Shown one piece after another: positions 7,739-20,771 of a stretch of DNA of 64,000 nucleotides (positions are counted from its first letter, which is position 1; each line of letters begins with the position of its first letter). The notes beneath the pieces were generated by a model. It saw only the letters and a list, made by a program, of their open reading frames with translations. It did no database searches and had not been told where the DNA came from. The stretch is from the NCBI RefSeq assembly GCF_018873765.1, contig NC_057926.1, positions 31,480,946 to 31,544,945 of the forward strand. The letters run 5' to 3'. Made by a program: the position numbers and the translations under genes. The DNA is from Telopea speciosissima (taxonomy: Eukaryota; Streptophyta; Magnoliopsida; Proteales; Proteaceae).

Positions 7739-10652
7739 ATGAGTTACTCGTTCAGGGACCCCTTTCATGTATTGATCAACACCATACTTCTCCTTCTCCT
7801 CCTTATCACCTCCGTAGAAACCAAATCAGTGGACCCACAATTCGAAGCTTGCCAGCCTTGGAACTGCGGTACCGAACCGAATATAAGTTACCCGTTCTGG
7901 AAGCCTCTCACCCAAAAATACTACTGCGGCCGCTATGGTTACGAGTTAAGCTGCTTTGGCCACAAACCAGGCATCATGACTTCCGGCGACGCCCAGCCAT
8001 ACCAAATCAGAGACATCTTCTACGCTAAAAACTCTCTTCGTGTGGTCAACGCGCAGGCATTGAAGGACGATTGCCACGTTCCCCTGCATAATCTTACCCT
8101 CGATGGCACTCCTTTCAGCGTCCACCCTAGATCCGTCAATCTCATCTTCTTCTATAATTGCACAAGATCGATTTCCTTCCCGTATTCTTTCCCAGTCACT
8201 TGTTCGAGTAAGGAGACTGGGTATCACTCGTTCGCCGTATTCGAGCACCATTTGGATTTGCTGTACAATACATATTTTTTCAATCAGACATGCAACTCTA
8301 CAGTGAGTGCGCCCGTAGACAAGAATGGTACGAGTTTTGTGCATTCTTTACAAGGGAAGAGCTACTCGGAGTTGTTAAGGAGAGGGTTTCTGCTGAAATG
8401 GACTGAAAGTGATAATTGCAATGAATGCAAAGCAAGCGGTGGCAACTGTGGATTTCAAAATAAAGAGTTCTGGTGCTTTTGCCCCAATGAACCCAGTCGC
8501 TAAATATGCCCTGCTGTTTCTGCTGCGGGTAAGTCAATGATTTTTTTTTTTTGTTGGATAAAACATTGCAATACTTAAGGTGAGTGGGACTGTTGATCAA
8601 AGTTGGGGTTAAATCTGGAGCGGAGACGTCCCATGAAGATCGAGTTCTGGCACGCTTATTGTTGATCAAAGTGGGGGTAGTGAAGTACATAGACTACCTT
8701 TTCTAGACTACCGTTTCTTGTTCTGCTGCTTTTGTTATTTAATTAGGAATTGCGCACAGCCCTGTGTCTTGGTAGCATGGTCCTGCCGAACAGCTCGACA
8801 ATAAACGATCCAAATTCACCTTTTCTTATTCTGCATCTCTTGTTAATTAGGACTTCGTTATTTACAAATAAATGAAAAGCCAGCCAATATGAGTAGAATC
8901 TGGCCACAATTCTTCTACTATTAATCTGTCCAGTTGTTGATACAGTAGTGGTGAAATTATTTATACGACATTTGCGATTAAAACTTTAGAAAAAATTTTC
9001 AGGACACATTTCTCATATTTTCCTTTTCTTTTTCCTTTTTTTGATCTCTGATGAGATTCAGATTTTTAGAAAGAAGTCCGCTTTTATGATGTTATTATCA
9101 GACTAAAATTCTGTTTTGTTTCTCATGATTTTGTGGCAGGGAGTACTCTAAATCCGAAAAGTCAGCTTGCAATAGGTAATTAATACTTGATCTGCATTTT
9201 TATTTTTTAAATTTAATGGTTGAACTTGTTTTTATAGCTCTAAGAATTATTAAGTTCTTCCGTATTTAGAAAAGAAAAAGAACAAGAATAATGGATTGTT
9301 CAGACTAGAATAAGGTTTATTTCATACACCATTTGCACCTTATACAATTACTTTTATTTTTCCTTTTTCTAATTTGCTTCAAAACCTGTTGGAGCCAATT
9401 GTGAAACTGTTGAATGCTTAGTCTCTTTGCAGGAATGGATTTGCACTTTTATGATGTGTATATATATTGTCTCATCATTGTATATGATTTTGATTACAAT
9501 TTTGTTTTTCTTTTGTGCCTTACAGCTGTTGTCTCAAGCTTTATGTTCGTGGTTACATTAGTGGCAATTCTTGTGTACTACTTGAGAAGGAAATCATCAC
9601 CAAATGGATTGTTACCATTTTGGAAGAAAAAAACAAAAGAAATTCACAACCTTGAGGATTTTCTAAGAAATTACGGATCCCTGGCCCCCAAAAGATATAG
9701 TTATTCAGATGTCAAGAAAATAACAAATTTGTTTCAAGAAAAATTGGGTCAAGGTGGTTTCGGTGGAGTATTCAAAGGGAAGCTACCAGATGGTCGTTTG
9801 GTTGCAGTGAAAGTCCTAAATGCCTCTAAAGGTCATAATGGAGAAGACTTTATAAATGAAGTTGCAAGCATTAGTAAGACTTCCCATGTTCATATTGTCA
9901 CTTTATTGGGTTTTTGTTTTGATGGATCCAAAAGAGCACTTATCTATGAGTTCATGTCCAATGGATCTCTTGAGAAGTTCATCCACACCAAGAGATCAAT
10001 GAAAACATACCCTCACCTTGGTTGGGACAAACTACTTCAAATTGCAGTTGGCATTGCTCAAGGATTAGAATATTTACATCGTGGTTGTAATACTCGAATT
10101 TTGCATTTTGACATAAAACCTCATAATATTCTTTTGGATGAAGACTTTTGTCCAAAGATATCTGACTTTGGTCTTGCTAAACTATGCCCTAGAAAGGATA
10201 GTATCATTTCTATGGCAGATGCTAGAGGGACTATAGGATATATTGCACCCGAAGTATTCTCTCGAAACTTTGGAGGGGTTTCACACAAGTCAGATGTCTA
10301 TAGCTATGGAATGATGGTACTAGAAATGGTTGGAGGACGAAGGAATATCGATGTAGGAGTTGATCACACTAGTGAGATTTATTTTCCACATTGGATATAT
10401 AAGCATATTGGAGAAGGTGAACACTTACAGTTAGACATGGTTATAAAGGAAGAGGATGAAGTAATAGCCAAGAAGATGGTTTTAGTGGGTTTATGGTGCA
10501 TACAGATGGATCCAATAAATCGACCACCAATCAGCAAAGTGGTGGATATGTTAGAAGGAAACCTTGAATCTTTGCCAATTCCTCCCAAGCCTTACTTATC
10601 ATCTCCTCCAAGACAACAACTAGCTGATTCTTTTACCACATCAATTTCTTAA
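7739..10652 (+). CDS. LRK10L: LRK10L-type receptor-like kinase, three exons, one premature stop
   Basis: Model: exon 1 7739-8528 (donor G|GTAAGT), exon 2 9140-9175, exon 3 9526-10652. The total is 1,953 nt, or 650 residues plus stop, and phases match at both junctions. Exon 1 encodes a signal peptide (hydrophobic [10 protein letters not shown]) and a Cys-rich GUB_WAK_bind/WAK-associated ectodomain ([42 protein letters not shown]). Exon 3 starts with one transmembrane helix ([19 protein letters not shown]) and then the kinase: GQGGFG loop, VAVKVL lysine, HFDIKPHN catalytic loop (non-RD, as usual in this family), DFG and APE. Oddity: TAA at 8501-8503 (codon 255), nine codons before the donor, would give a secreted ectodomain only. 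It is either a recent pseudogene, a sequencing error or a truncated form. A decayed second copy lies at 62.5-64 kb. Confidence 0.8.
8752..8820. repeat. MITE family A fragment in LRK10L intron 1
   Basis: The stretch contains CCTGTGTCTTGGTAGCATGG and then GAACAGCTCGACAATAAACG, which matches the right half of the family A MITEs (compare TGTGTCTTGGCAGCATAATC and CAGCTCAGCATTGGAGGATC at 7530-7577). The left arm is missing. It lies within the first intron of the kinase gene. Confidence 0.5.
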
Positions 10653-10827
10653 TTGTTTTTATTATGTATATTAATTTCTTGAGTGAGTGAGTGGCTTGTT
10701 GCCCTAGCCAATATGTTTTAGGACTGAGTCCCCTTTTTAAGCTTTAGCTTTCTTTGCCTTTAGTTTGTCTTTAGGCTTGTTTGTCTCATTTTTAATAATA
10801 ATAAAAATTTATAAAAAAAAAAAGATT
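10653..10827 (+). other. LRK10L 3' region and junction with the LRR pseudogene
   Basis: After the TAA stop there is an AT-rich 3' region with AATAATAATAAAAA near 10794 (possible poly(A) signal) and an A-run at 10816-10826. Recognisable LRR pseudogene sequence begins immediately after it, so the two convergent genes meet here with no spacer. Confidence 0.4.
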
Positions 10828-11451
10828 GGCCTTTTTTGATTTCATAGAACCCTGGTTTGTGCATGTAGGCAGTTGTAACTCTGCAATACCCCCACAAAGC
10901 TTATCATTTCCATTCATAAAAATTGCACTTGCATTTCCAAAGATCCCTTGTGTTGGTACTTCCCCCTCGAGATTATTGAAGGATAAAGTCAAAGTTTGCA
11001 ATGCTACAAGATTCTCCAGGTCTTTTGGGATTTTCCCTGATAATTTGTTGAGTGAGAGATATAAATCTTGAAGCCCTCTCAAAAGTGTCAAAGATGAAGG
11101 AATGGTTCTTTCAAAGAAATTAACCCCCCATATAAAGTTGGCCAAACTATTACAATCGTTGATGGAGGAGAGGATTTCTCTAAACAATCTGTTTTTGGAG
11201 ATATCTATTATAGAAAGACTCTTCAAGGTACTGATTTCTATTGGTCGGGAACCGACCAGAGAATTAGAAGATAAGTCGAGAGATATTGATTAGGAGGAAG
11301 TAAGAAACGACCTTGGAGGCTATTATTACCAAGGGATAAGTACAATAACTTCTGACAATATCCAATGCTGGAAGGAATGCTTTCATTCAAGTTGTTTTCA
11401 TCTAAATGGAGTTCATATAAAAGAGTGAGATTGCCAATAGAGGAAGGTATA
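10828..11451 (-). pseudogene. LRR pseudogene segment 3: last repeats and C-terminal cap
   Basis: Resumes after the GTATA duplication (11447-11451) with IGNLTLLYELHLDENNLN. After a frameshifted stretch near 11230-11340 it continues as LKSLSIIDISKNRL, NKLSGKIPKDLENL, FNNLEGEVPTQGIFGNASA and KLCGGIAELQLPTC. It breaks off before the transmembrane helix, at the A-run that borders the LRK10L 3' region. Confidence 0.85.
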
Positions 11452-12582
11452 TGTCACGCCCCTATCCTGATGTAAGATATTTTGCCACTTAGCGGGATGA
11501 CTGGGATAACACGTGTCATCCCAACACCTACCAGGATCGCAGATATAGTGTCTCAAGCCACAGTCCACCTTGTCATCACATATTGATAATAGAAAGGAAC
11601 GTAACAAATTGGAATAAATCGTTCCAATCACAGAATTAGCCGAAGCGAAATTAAATTAAATTATGTAAAATTATATAGCATCGATTCTCTAATGATAACA
11701 CATATTACATTTTCTATATTAGTAACCATTCAATCTCTCCTTATAAAGAAACATATAGTTTATACATGATTGTGGAATGAATACAACAATTAAATAGTAA
11801 ATAATTACCACAAGGGCACCAATTCTTGGGTATACATCTACATCCAAGTCACACAGGCTCCACTTGATTCGATCCAAGGTGCTCGTCAAGAGAGTACCTC
11901 CGCATATCAACTAAAAGGGGTTCGAGCGGTTAGCTACACCAGCTAGTGAGGAGCAAAGGGGAATGCACATATACACACAAACAATTTGAATATCAAAATA
12001 ATGCATGCTAATGTTAGATTCGTTTTCACCTAGCACACAAATTCTATCGGTCAAGTATATGCTACTGTGATAACTCAAGAGACACTGAAGGTCACTTGAC
12101 TTATCGTCCCAGTAAAACCTCAATTATCACACAGGAACCTACGTCGGTAGAAACCATCCTGTCACCCAGTGGTAGACTCTGAAAGTCATCACTACCTCTA
12201 TCCTGTCCTCTCCCACCTCCACAGACCATAGGTGCTCAGACTATCCAACACATAAACCCCTGTTGGCAAGGGTCATAGCATAAGGGAACTAGCATCCTAG
12301 CCACAGATATACTATATGCAAGTCCTACGTCCCGAGAGGTATTCCAGGTGCATCAACATCCCATTCCATCTACCAACCGGGTGCCAGCACGGTATGGCAC
12401 ATACAGATCAAGATGACATATAACAGATTTCATAATTAAATAAATTAGGGTTCTGGTAATGGCACACCCGGCATCGTAGCCCGATACAATGATGAGAATA
12501 TTATCACATTCATAATAGTTCACATTTGAATAACAATGCAATGCGCACAATGCTTATATTTATATAATAGCATGCTTAAAAT

Positions 12583-12606
12583 TGTATATATATATATATA
12601 TATATT
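12583..12606. repeat. (TA)n microsatellite
   Basis: About ten TA dinucleotides in the left LARD LTR. The corresponding site in the right LTR (near 22811) has a shorter run. Confidence 0.8.
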
Positions 12607-14456
12607 CAAACCCAATAAAGTCACCCATATTCAAACCCTACAAAGTCACCCAGAACCTACTCACCGAACTCAGGTGTCACCCGACGTGGTTGACATGAAT
12701 CTCATCGGTGCACCAGCTATCCATCGAGTTGGGTAGCCTAAAAATATAAAAGTAATCATTAAAGCATGTACAGAAGGGTTCCATGCTAGGCCCTCAAGAT
12801 TAAAATCAAGTTTCAAACAAGACAGCATGAGCGGACTCATGGACGGTTGCAGCAGAGGTGAGTCCGTCCCTGACTCCATTCAGGCCAAAAGATAAAACAG
12901 AGGAAGCGGATCCAAGGACAGAACTTCTTACTTGGATCCGATCGTGCATCCGTTCGACTTCTGAGACAGTCCCGAGAGCGAACGGACCCACGGACGGATG
13001 TGTTTCCTTAATCCGCCCCTACATCCGATCGATCCCTGAGACATGCCCGAGAGTTAACTAACCCACGGGCGGATGCAACAGAGTGAATCTGTTCCTTCAT
13101 CATCCAAGTCATTTCATAAGGATTATACTGAGAAGACTGACGGACGGTACCACGATTGGTGGTTCTGGTCGTGCGTCTACCAGTAGTCTCTTTTGAGATT
13201 TCAAAGGGCTTCCTCTCCAGTTGGAAGCTTGGAGTACCCTAGCACTTCAAGGTCATGGAGGGGGTGTCTAAGCCTCCCTAGGGTCACTAGAACCTAAGCT
13301 CACCTCATAGATCCAAGATCCTATAAGGGTTTGGTCTCAATTTGGTTTAAGGGTTGGGTTTCATGGCTTAGGACCAAGGGTTTAGCAGCATTGGCTGCAA
13401 GACAGCTTATGGGAGCTCAAACCATGTCTAGGTCAGCTCTATTTGAGCTCCAACTAAGGACTGAGCTCTACCTTGAGTCCCAAATGGAACCCTAGGTCAG
13501 CCCAAGCTCAAGATTCAAAACCCTAAGCTAGTAAACAAGGAAATGGAGAGGGAGGAATGGAAGATTCACTCACCTTCAATGGAGAAGCAAAACCTAAGAG
13601 TAGGTGAGCCCCCTTACTCTCCTTCCTTCCAACCACCCCCTCCATCTCTTCTCCTTCACCTTCTTCTTCTCCTTTTGTCCACAGACAACAAGAGGAGGAG
13701 ATGTGGGGCAGCCAACCATCTTGACATAGCTCCCATCTTCTTCCCTTACCATCTCATTCCTCTCCTACTTCTACTTCATATTCTTCCTTCCTCCCCTCCT
13801 CTTTTGTCTCTTCTCCTCCACGGTTTGCTTGGGAGGGGGAGAGATAAGGGAATAAGGATTCTCTTATCTTTTAAGGGTTAGGAGGGGCCTTAGGTAGTGT
13901 TTGGTTAGGTATCCCCCAAATACAAATTAGTCTTTTGGGTTTAATTAGGTCTTAGGGCTTGTTTGGCCCAAGTCATAAACCAATAGGTCCATTTAGTTAG
14001 TTAGGGCATGTTTGGGTTGCACCCCAAGTCCATAGGATTTAATTGTCCTTTAAGGCTTGTTTGGTTTAGGTTAGGGTATATAAAATCCATTAATTCCTTT
14101 AAGTTAAGCCCTTGTGGCCCACTTCATGGCCCACTTAACCAATCAATGGTAAGGGTAGGGGTCCGTATGGTCCAAAAGTCCAATTAAGGTGTCAAGGACA
14201 TGGGGGTGTGGGTCCCATAGAAAAAATGATTAAAAGGGCAGATAACAGCAAGGGCGGATCCTCGAGCAGATTTAGTTCGAGTGAGTCTGTTCATGACTCT
14301 GGTACTACTATCAGGGCCCAAACTTCAAGGAAAGTTATGGGGCTTTAACCCACACTTCCAAGACTTCGAGGGGATACTTGTAATAATATTTTAAGTCTGT
14401 GGTCACAAGTGTTGGCTAGTGCCACCATGGCATTGTCCGTTGGCAGAGGTCAAAAT

Positions 14457-15791
14457 TGTGAATTCACCTAGAGGGGGGGTAAATAGGTGTATGTTTGAAG
14501 AATTGAAACAACTATGCAGAAATAAAACTTAATAAAATAATAGAAAGAAGTAGAGAAGAGTAGAGACAAGCAATAAGAAGAGACACAAGCAATTTATAGT
14601 GGTTCGGCCAATATGGGCCTACGTCCACTCCTCTCACCTTAAAGAGAATTTCACTATTTAGAATCTTGAGTGAGCAAGAGGACTCTTACAACAACTCTTG
14701 AGAAAATGAGCAAGAGGACTCAAACACAACTACTCTTGATTTGTGAGCAAGAGGACTCTTTCTCTTGATTTGGAGCAAGAGGACTCAACAACAACTTTAA
14801 ATAAAGTACTAAGTAGTTTAGAATTACCTTAAAACTTAGTAGAATGAGTGCTACCTTTTAGTCAATGCAGCTTGGATGCAAGTATGCAAGAAGGGAGCAA
14901 GGATGAGATTGAATTTTCTTCGATCTTCTTGATCTTGAAAGAATAATCTCACTATGGAGTGCTTGATTGTTTAGAGCTCTTGATTGATGTTAATTGTATG
15001 TTTTAGAACACTAATCAAGAGGGTATTTATAGGCTTGAGGTCTAGAACCAATTAGGAATCCAATTAAGAAACGGATTCCACAGTCTATAAATAATCGGTA
15101 TGCTGGATGGGAATCTGGTATGCCAGATTACCTAACTCCTTTTGAAAAATAAGGAATAACGATTATATTTAAATAGTTATAGGTGATCCGGTATGCTGGA
15201 TAAGGATCTGGTATACCGTATCAGTGTACACTGTAGTACTTCAAGAATCTGGTATGTTGGATCTCATCCAGCATACTTAACTTAAACACTGTGAGTAATT
15301 TCCTGATATTTTACCCCTGATCCGGTGTGCCGGATTGGGAACCGGTATACCGGATTGGGCAACTACAGTGTAATTTAAAGTCTAACTTCCCTGGGGGTTA
15401 TTTTGGGTATTTCAAACCCACTTGGTCACATGGTTAGGGGGTCGCATGGCCTCCTAAGGTCATTCTAGATGCATGCATGCGTGTGTGTGTGTATTACATC
15501 AAATGTGACTCAAGAAATAGAAAATTTACACAAATATCTAAATTTATACAAAGTCTTCAAAAATGGTCTTCTTTTGACTTTCTCCAACATATGTTTGACT
15601 TTGACTTCCAAGCTCCAATCTTCTTAGTGATCTTTGAACACTTGTATATGCTCCCCCTCATCACTTGGTTCTATGCTTTGACTCTAACACACTTAGAACA
15701 AAAGCATTAGTCCAAGACTTATTTGTTATCATAAAAACATCATCATGGGGATGACTTGGAGGGTGTGGAATGTAGGATCATTTTCCTAACA
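14457..15791. mobile_element. Solo LTR inserted in the LARD LTR
   Basis: A 1,335-bp block with no counterpart in the other LARD LTR. It begins TGTGAATTCACCTAGAGGGG and ends TTTTCCTAACA (TG...CA). Flanks are AAAAT (14452-14456) and TAAAT (15792-15796); the uninterrupted LTR copy reads TAAAT, so the left duplication has one substitution. No internal region or second LTR is present. It contains repeated GGTATGCTGGAT/CCGGTATACCGGAT motifs around 15100-15360. Confidence 0.7.
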
Positions 15792-15838
15792 TAAATTACC
15801 CCGAGGCATAAGGGTATTTTTCGGGTGCGGGTGTAACA

Positions 15839-15851
15839 TCCCCCCAACTTT
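15839..15851 (-). promoter_or_regulatory. Polypurine tract of the LARD
   Basis: On the minus strand the sequence directly before the LTR start TGTTACACCC reads AAAGTTGGGGGGA. This is where plus-strand DNA synthesis would be primed during reverse transcription. With the primer-binding site at the other end, it fixes the element's orientation as minus. Confidence 0.7.
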
Positions 15852-17834
15852 ATTAAAAATTCTGTCCTCAAAATTTGAGGCAACTAGGGGTCTTAAGGGT
15901 GAGGACTGTTGAATAACAACACCTCTAATTTCCCATTACTTGAACTAACTCAAAGGTTGGGTCAATATGAGGCAGTGCCTACATAGCACAATAGGTAAGG
16001 CTTTACAATTTTTCTTCCTTATAGGGTCACATTACCACCGGAGGTGTGGTTCACAATGACCCTAAGTTCCATTAGGTTAAGAGTCCGTGGTCGCATCACT
16101 CTAGTAGGTAACATAAGGCTTTACACACTAAACTAAGCCACTAGAAACCAAAAGTTCCCTAGATCTTCCAGATCAGGTGATACCACTCTGGCCTTTACTA
16201 CTCTGGTCATTCTTGGGTTACAGAGCTTAATCTATCCAGTTCCCAACATAGGGTTACATTCTGAATGCTTTAACTTCTGGTTATCTCATTACCTAACCCA
16301 ACTTTAGAATGATTTGGAATATTGATGGAATCTCCTATTGTTCAAATCCGGTTCAGAGGGAATGCATTTAGTCACCCATTACTCCATTCATATCTGTCGT
16401 TGGAGAAGGTCTTGTTACATCCTTCAGTTTCAGCTTTCACAACCTTTAAATCTTCTACACAGTCATTCCTTAGGGAAAAGTCCACATCAGTCCTCTTTCG
16501 AGAATCAACAATCATTTACTAGTCTAGGTTCAAGTCAATTTCCTTTGAGTAGGCTTCATAACTAACGTACCCGGTAAGGTTTGGTTGATTAGGGTCATGG
16601 CTTAAACTAGCTACCATGATAAGGTCAAGCCAAAGTCCCACTTGTGGTACCAAAGGATTACTTTAGCCGCACACCAGGGTTTAAGAAATATATTTTTATT
16701 TTTATTTTCACACCAATCATAGATATAAATTTAATAATTACATTCATATCCTTATGGACATATCTGTAACCTAGGTCAATCCATAGGAACAAGAAGTCCT
16801 TAGGTGCGGTGTACTAGGTCTCTCTTGGGGTGTCACATCATGACTTAGGATTTCTTCTATGAGTCTAAACAAGGTTTGGATGAACCAAGTAAAATTCAAA
16901 TAGAGTTGTCGTTAGTCTGTGAGGTGTCATGAATGACCTCCAAGTACACATGGTCCCGGTTGATCACTCAAGCTAAGCTATTCCAAGCCAGCGTACAATC
17001 TTCCTTATCCTGGTTTGGTTAAAAGTTGGATCCTATGTACCCCTATAAGGGTTTCAACACCACATGGGTTTAGGTTTTCCTATCCATAGGTTTTGGTTCA
17101 CTCATTAACGGGGTCTAAGTATTTTTATCCTCAAAGGTAACTCTCCTTCTTTCACGTAGGAGGGGAGTCACAACGTACACTGATGCCTGCCATTTCTCAT
17201 TGGCTGGCCCGACTGATATAGGCCCAAGAATGTAGACACCATAGTTTACATTCAAAGCAAGCAATAACTATGCATGGGCCAAGCAACATGGGTATCCAAT
17301 CTAGGGTATGGGCACAAAATTAGCACACATAGGTGTGGCCAAAAAGTTGATCTCCAAAATCTAAGCTAAAAATCCTAAAAGAAATCGGGCGGACTCACGA
17401 GTGTATCAGGACTTTGGGTCTGTTCGTGGCTTCTCCGCAAGATAGGTAGAGCGGACTAATAGGCGGATACAGAACGCAAATCCATTTGTTCGTCCATTCT
17501 TAGAAGGTTCAATGGCCAAGAGGTATTTGAATCGAACGGATCTATGGACGGACTATTGGATGTGGATCTGTTTATTGACCCTGGCAGTTTTACAATTTTG
17601 TGTGGAGCAGATTTACGGGCGGAGTCACAATAAGTGGATCTGTTCGTTCATCCGTTCGTAGAATTTTAACAAAACAGAGCCGCGAGTTTTAAAACTCACT
17701 TTTGGCTCTAAAGCAAGGGACACAGCCATTAGAGAAAAACTGTCCCAAGGGACTTCCATTTAGGCTTCCTAGCACTTCCTTGAGTGGTTTCCTTGCAATC
17801 TCAAGCCTCAAAGTTCATCTCTCACTTGCTCAAG
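15852..17834. other. LARD internal region, non-coding part
   Basis: No reading frame or domain was recognised on either strand. The last part (about 17690-17834) directly precedes a splice-donor-like CAAG|GTAAGA and could be the leader of the antisense transcript described at 18840-19799. Confidence 0.4.
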
Positions 17835-18839
17835 GTAAGATTCCTCTTGTCTTTTCTCTTTTCCTTTCTTTCTAATCTTCATTTGTGAAGTTGTTGCTTG
17901 TGTCTCTTAATATTCCTTTCCCTTTTCTTTGGATTTGAGATGAATCATTCTAAACTTGTGATCATGTCATGATTTTGGTTTGCACTTTCATGGCGATGTA
18001 CACTAAGTTCATGCCAAAATCGGTTTAGGTTAAGGTTTTTTGGGTTCAATCAAGCTCTAATCAATCAATGGCACTATGTAGATGGCTTCTTGCTTGTTTA
18101 TTGCATCTTCTACTAACTTTTAAAAGTCTTTACAAACATTTAGGGATTGTTTCTATGTTTGACATATATAGTTGGATTACTTGGATTATTTCTAGGTCTT
18201 TGATTAAGTAAAATCTTCAATTCCTCAATGCTTTGGAGAACTCTTTAAGTTCATGTTTAATTCATTGTATACATCTCAATTTCATAGATATTATCCCATT
18301 AACGTGTCCTCAAGTACACTTATCATTTTCATTAAAATAGTTGCTAATAATTCCTTAGTATTTATCTCGTTTCTCCTCAATAAATCATTCACTTGGTGTA
18401 TCCTCAAATGCATTACTTATTTATGGGATTATTTGCAAAAAATTTAGCGTTTATCCCCTTTTTCCTCAAACAATTAATTCTTGTCTCTTGATGGGGTATT
18501 TCACTTAATCACTTGCTTGTTTGGCATTGGTTGAGATATATAATAGTCAAAAGCACATACATTGTTTATATTGACCTCATTTTTCACATTCAAGCACTAG
18601 GGATCACATGTAGACTTCATATGTGTATTGACTTATTTCTGTTCCTTTACTCCAAGCACATCTCCAGTGGTATCCATGTTCAACATTCTCATTATTTACA
18701 TATGTATATTTTGGTCTTCTCATCATGTATAGCTTTCTCTCTTCTCTAAATTCTATTTGCCAATCATGACTTATTATTCCAATGTGGCTTACATTTGTTG
18801 TCCTTCTTTGGATGGTGCCTTGTGTGTAGGGAACTAGCC

Positions 18840-19799
18840 ATGGCTCCCAAGAGAAAGAGAGATCTATCTATTGTGTCTTCCATCCCCACTACCTACAATG
18901 TGAATCGGTTCACTTCGGAAAAGACTGAGGGGATCTTGCGAGAGCACCTTTTTAAAAGGAAAATTCTAGTAGAGAGGGATGTGACAGTAGAGGAGCTTCT
19001 GGCATACAAGGTGGGTGCCAGATTCGAGAGGTTAAAGTATAGCAGTATGTTGATCCAACCAGAGCTCTATTACCCCACCTTAGTCAGGAAATTCTACTCA
19101 AATTTGATATTAGCCAAGGAGGACGATGACGAGAACAAGCTGACTTCCTATGTGAAGGGAGTTGTCATCGGTTTCACTGCAGCAGAGTTGGGGATTCTTC
19201 TTGATGTATCCTCAGAGGGTGAGAAGGTTTACTATCCTCTAAGCAGTCATCCAGACAAATGCCTACATCTAGATGAGAGCAGGAAGTTATTCAAGGTTCT
19301 CACTAATGACAAGTATGAGGAGAATGAAGACCTTTCCAAGTTTCCTCCTTCTTAGCGGGTTCGCATCTTCATTGCCAAGACCAATCTGGCTCCTTCTTAG
19401 GCTCACAACACAATGTCTCCTTTAATGTCTACAGTTCTAGCTCACTCTCTGTATGCTGACCAACCTATTTGTCTAACTCATGTGGTTATGCAGCACATGG
19501 CTTGAGCAGTAATGAATTTTGCCCGCAGCAACACTTTTCCCTATGGTTGGCTACTTACTAGAATCTTCTTATTCTTTGGGGTTGACCTTGACCGTGAACC
19601 CAAGGAATCAAGCACTGAGGGGCCCATTGGATTTAATGCCTTGCAGAAGATGGGACTATATTATGATTATGATAGTACTGGGGAGCAGGTCAAGTATGAA
19701 GAGGGCAGAAGGGCGAGGGATGATGATGAGGATAGTGATGATGACCTCGAGTTTATGGGTTCTGGACCATCTGCAACAGGGACTTCAAGTGTGCACTAG
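18840..19799 (+). pseudogene. Antisense ORF of the LARD: plant transposon-associated protein
   Basis: Runs opposite to the host element. It starts at ATG 18840 (MAPKRKRDLS, basic) in a good context (GCCATGG), with an open frame to 19355. It continues after interruptions as FPYGWLLTRIFLFFGVDL (about 19540) and ends in an acidic tail (DDDEDSDDDLEF) at 19799. The order of an IQPELYYPTLVRKFYSNL-like block, a GVVIGFTAAELGILL-like block and the PYG..LTR.F..FGVDL block recalls the 'putative plant transposon protein' family, known mainly from LTR elements and of unknown function. A likely 5'-leader intron runs from CAAG|GTAAGA (17834/17835) to TGTGTAG|GGAAC (18829/18830), ending 10 bases before the ATG. 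Stop codons at 19353-19355, near 19398 and near 19503 make this copy non-functional. Confidence 0.6.
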
Positions 19800-19974
19800 A
19801 GGGAGGAGGTGCTTGATGGCTATCAGGCGGCTGAACTTGAGGGTGGTGGATGGTTTTGATGAAGTCAAGAAGCAACTCTCCAACCAGGCTCAACGCCTAG
19901 AGGGCGTTGAGAAAGGAGTAGATGACATTAACACCTTCCTGGGTCAAGGTGGTGGCAACGGTGCAGATGATTAG

Positions 19975-20756
19975 TCTAGCTTTCTCCTCCAGCAGATTTG
20001 AAGTTGTTTTGATCAGTTCTTTGTTTAGTTCTCTTGTCTTTTGATGGATGTTTGTGGAACTCTTTTTATTTTGCTTTCCTTTAACTTTCTTGCATTTTCT
20101 CTTTTCTTTTTTGTTGATCAGTTGGTTTAAAAAATCTAGGAACTCTTTGGAATTGGTGGTTTATATTTTGCTCTTGGATGGTTAGAATCAGGTGTTTGGG
20201 TTGGAACATATAAAATCTTGTGTTTTGGGTTGGAAAGAGCACAGTCATGCCCAAGCAGGAATTTGAAACAATTATGGTTAAATTTGTATATTTTGGGTTG
20301 GATAGGATGAAATCATAGGTGTCGAATTGTGAAGGACATAGTTGCCTTCAGGAAGGATTTGGAACCATTGGAATACTTGTAATTATTTTATGTATGTATA
20401 TATATATATATATATCCTATATTTGCTTGTTTCTTCTTATTTAGATTATTGTTGGTAATTGTGGGTTGATTTTATTTGATTCATTGTTTGTTATGAATCT
20501 TTACTTATATATGCCCATCTTTTACCTATTTAAAATCCAACAAACAATTAAATAATTATATCCAATAACCTATGTTTCAAGTACTAATTTTTATGTTGCC
20601 TATTATCATCTAGGTTCTCGTTTTCGCTACAATCAGTTTTCTTCCTATGTCCACATACAATGATTTATGTTCATGAGATTTTTTTAATTTAGAACCTAAT
20701 TTGTGGAGAGTAAATCAAGAGGTTACGTCGGACTGTGGTTGATGCAGAGCATCATT
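19975..20756. other. LARD internal region next to the primer-binding site
   Basis: AT-rich non-coding DNA with a (TATG)/(TA) run at 20391-20415. Read on the minus strand this would be the 5' untranslated leader of the element, where gag would be expected in an autonomous relative; nothing gag-like is present. Confidence 0.5.
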
Positions 20757-20768
20757 GCTCTGATACCA
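20757..20768 (-). promoter_or_regulatory. LARD primer-binding site (tRNA-iMet type)
   Basis: The plus strand reads GCTCTGATACCA; on the minus strand this is TGGTATCAGAGC, the usual complement of the 3' end of plant initiator tRNA-Met. It lies 3 bp from the LTR boundary at 20772. It is a priming site and not a tRNA gene. Confidence 0.8.
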
Positions 20769-20771
20769 CTC

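Larger units (their letters stand above)
11452..15838 (-). repeat. LARD 3' LTR (left copy), interrupted by a solo LTR
   Basis: Direct counterpart of 20772-24700. It is 4,387 bp long, of which 14457-15791 plus a 5-bp duplication is a later insertion, leaving about 3,047 bp. It ends GGGTGCGGGTGTAACA. Short proline/leucine-rich plus-strand ORFs (for example 13543-13881) recur in both LTRs but are pyrimidine-rich repeats and not genes. Confidence 0.85.

Noticed and set aside
13543..13881. Plus-strand ORF of 112 codons rich in Leu/Pro, with a similar one at 23798-24052
   Set aside because: It lies in the LARD LTRs and comes from a CT-rich tract. The frame differs between the two LTRs and there is no domain.
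16322..16565. ORFs in the LARD interior considered as gag remnants
   Set aside because: They are on the strand opposite to the element's transcription, short, and without gag or zinc-knuckle motifs.
20757..20768. GCTCTGATACCA could suggest a tRNA 3' end
   Set aside because: Only 12 bases match and they abut an LTR edge, so it is a retrotransposon primer-binding site. The same holds for 43288 and 50707-50720. No tRNA cloverleaf was seen.
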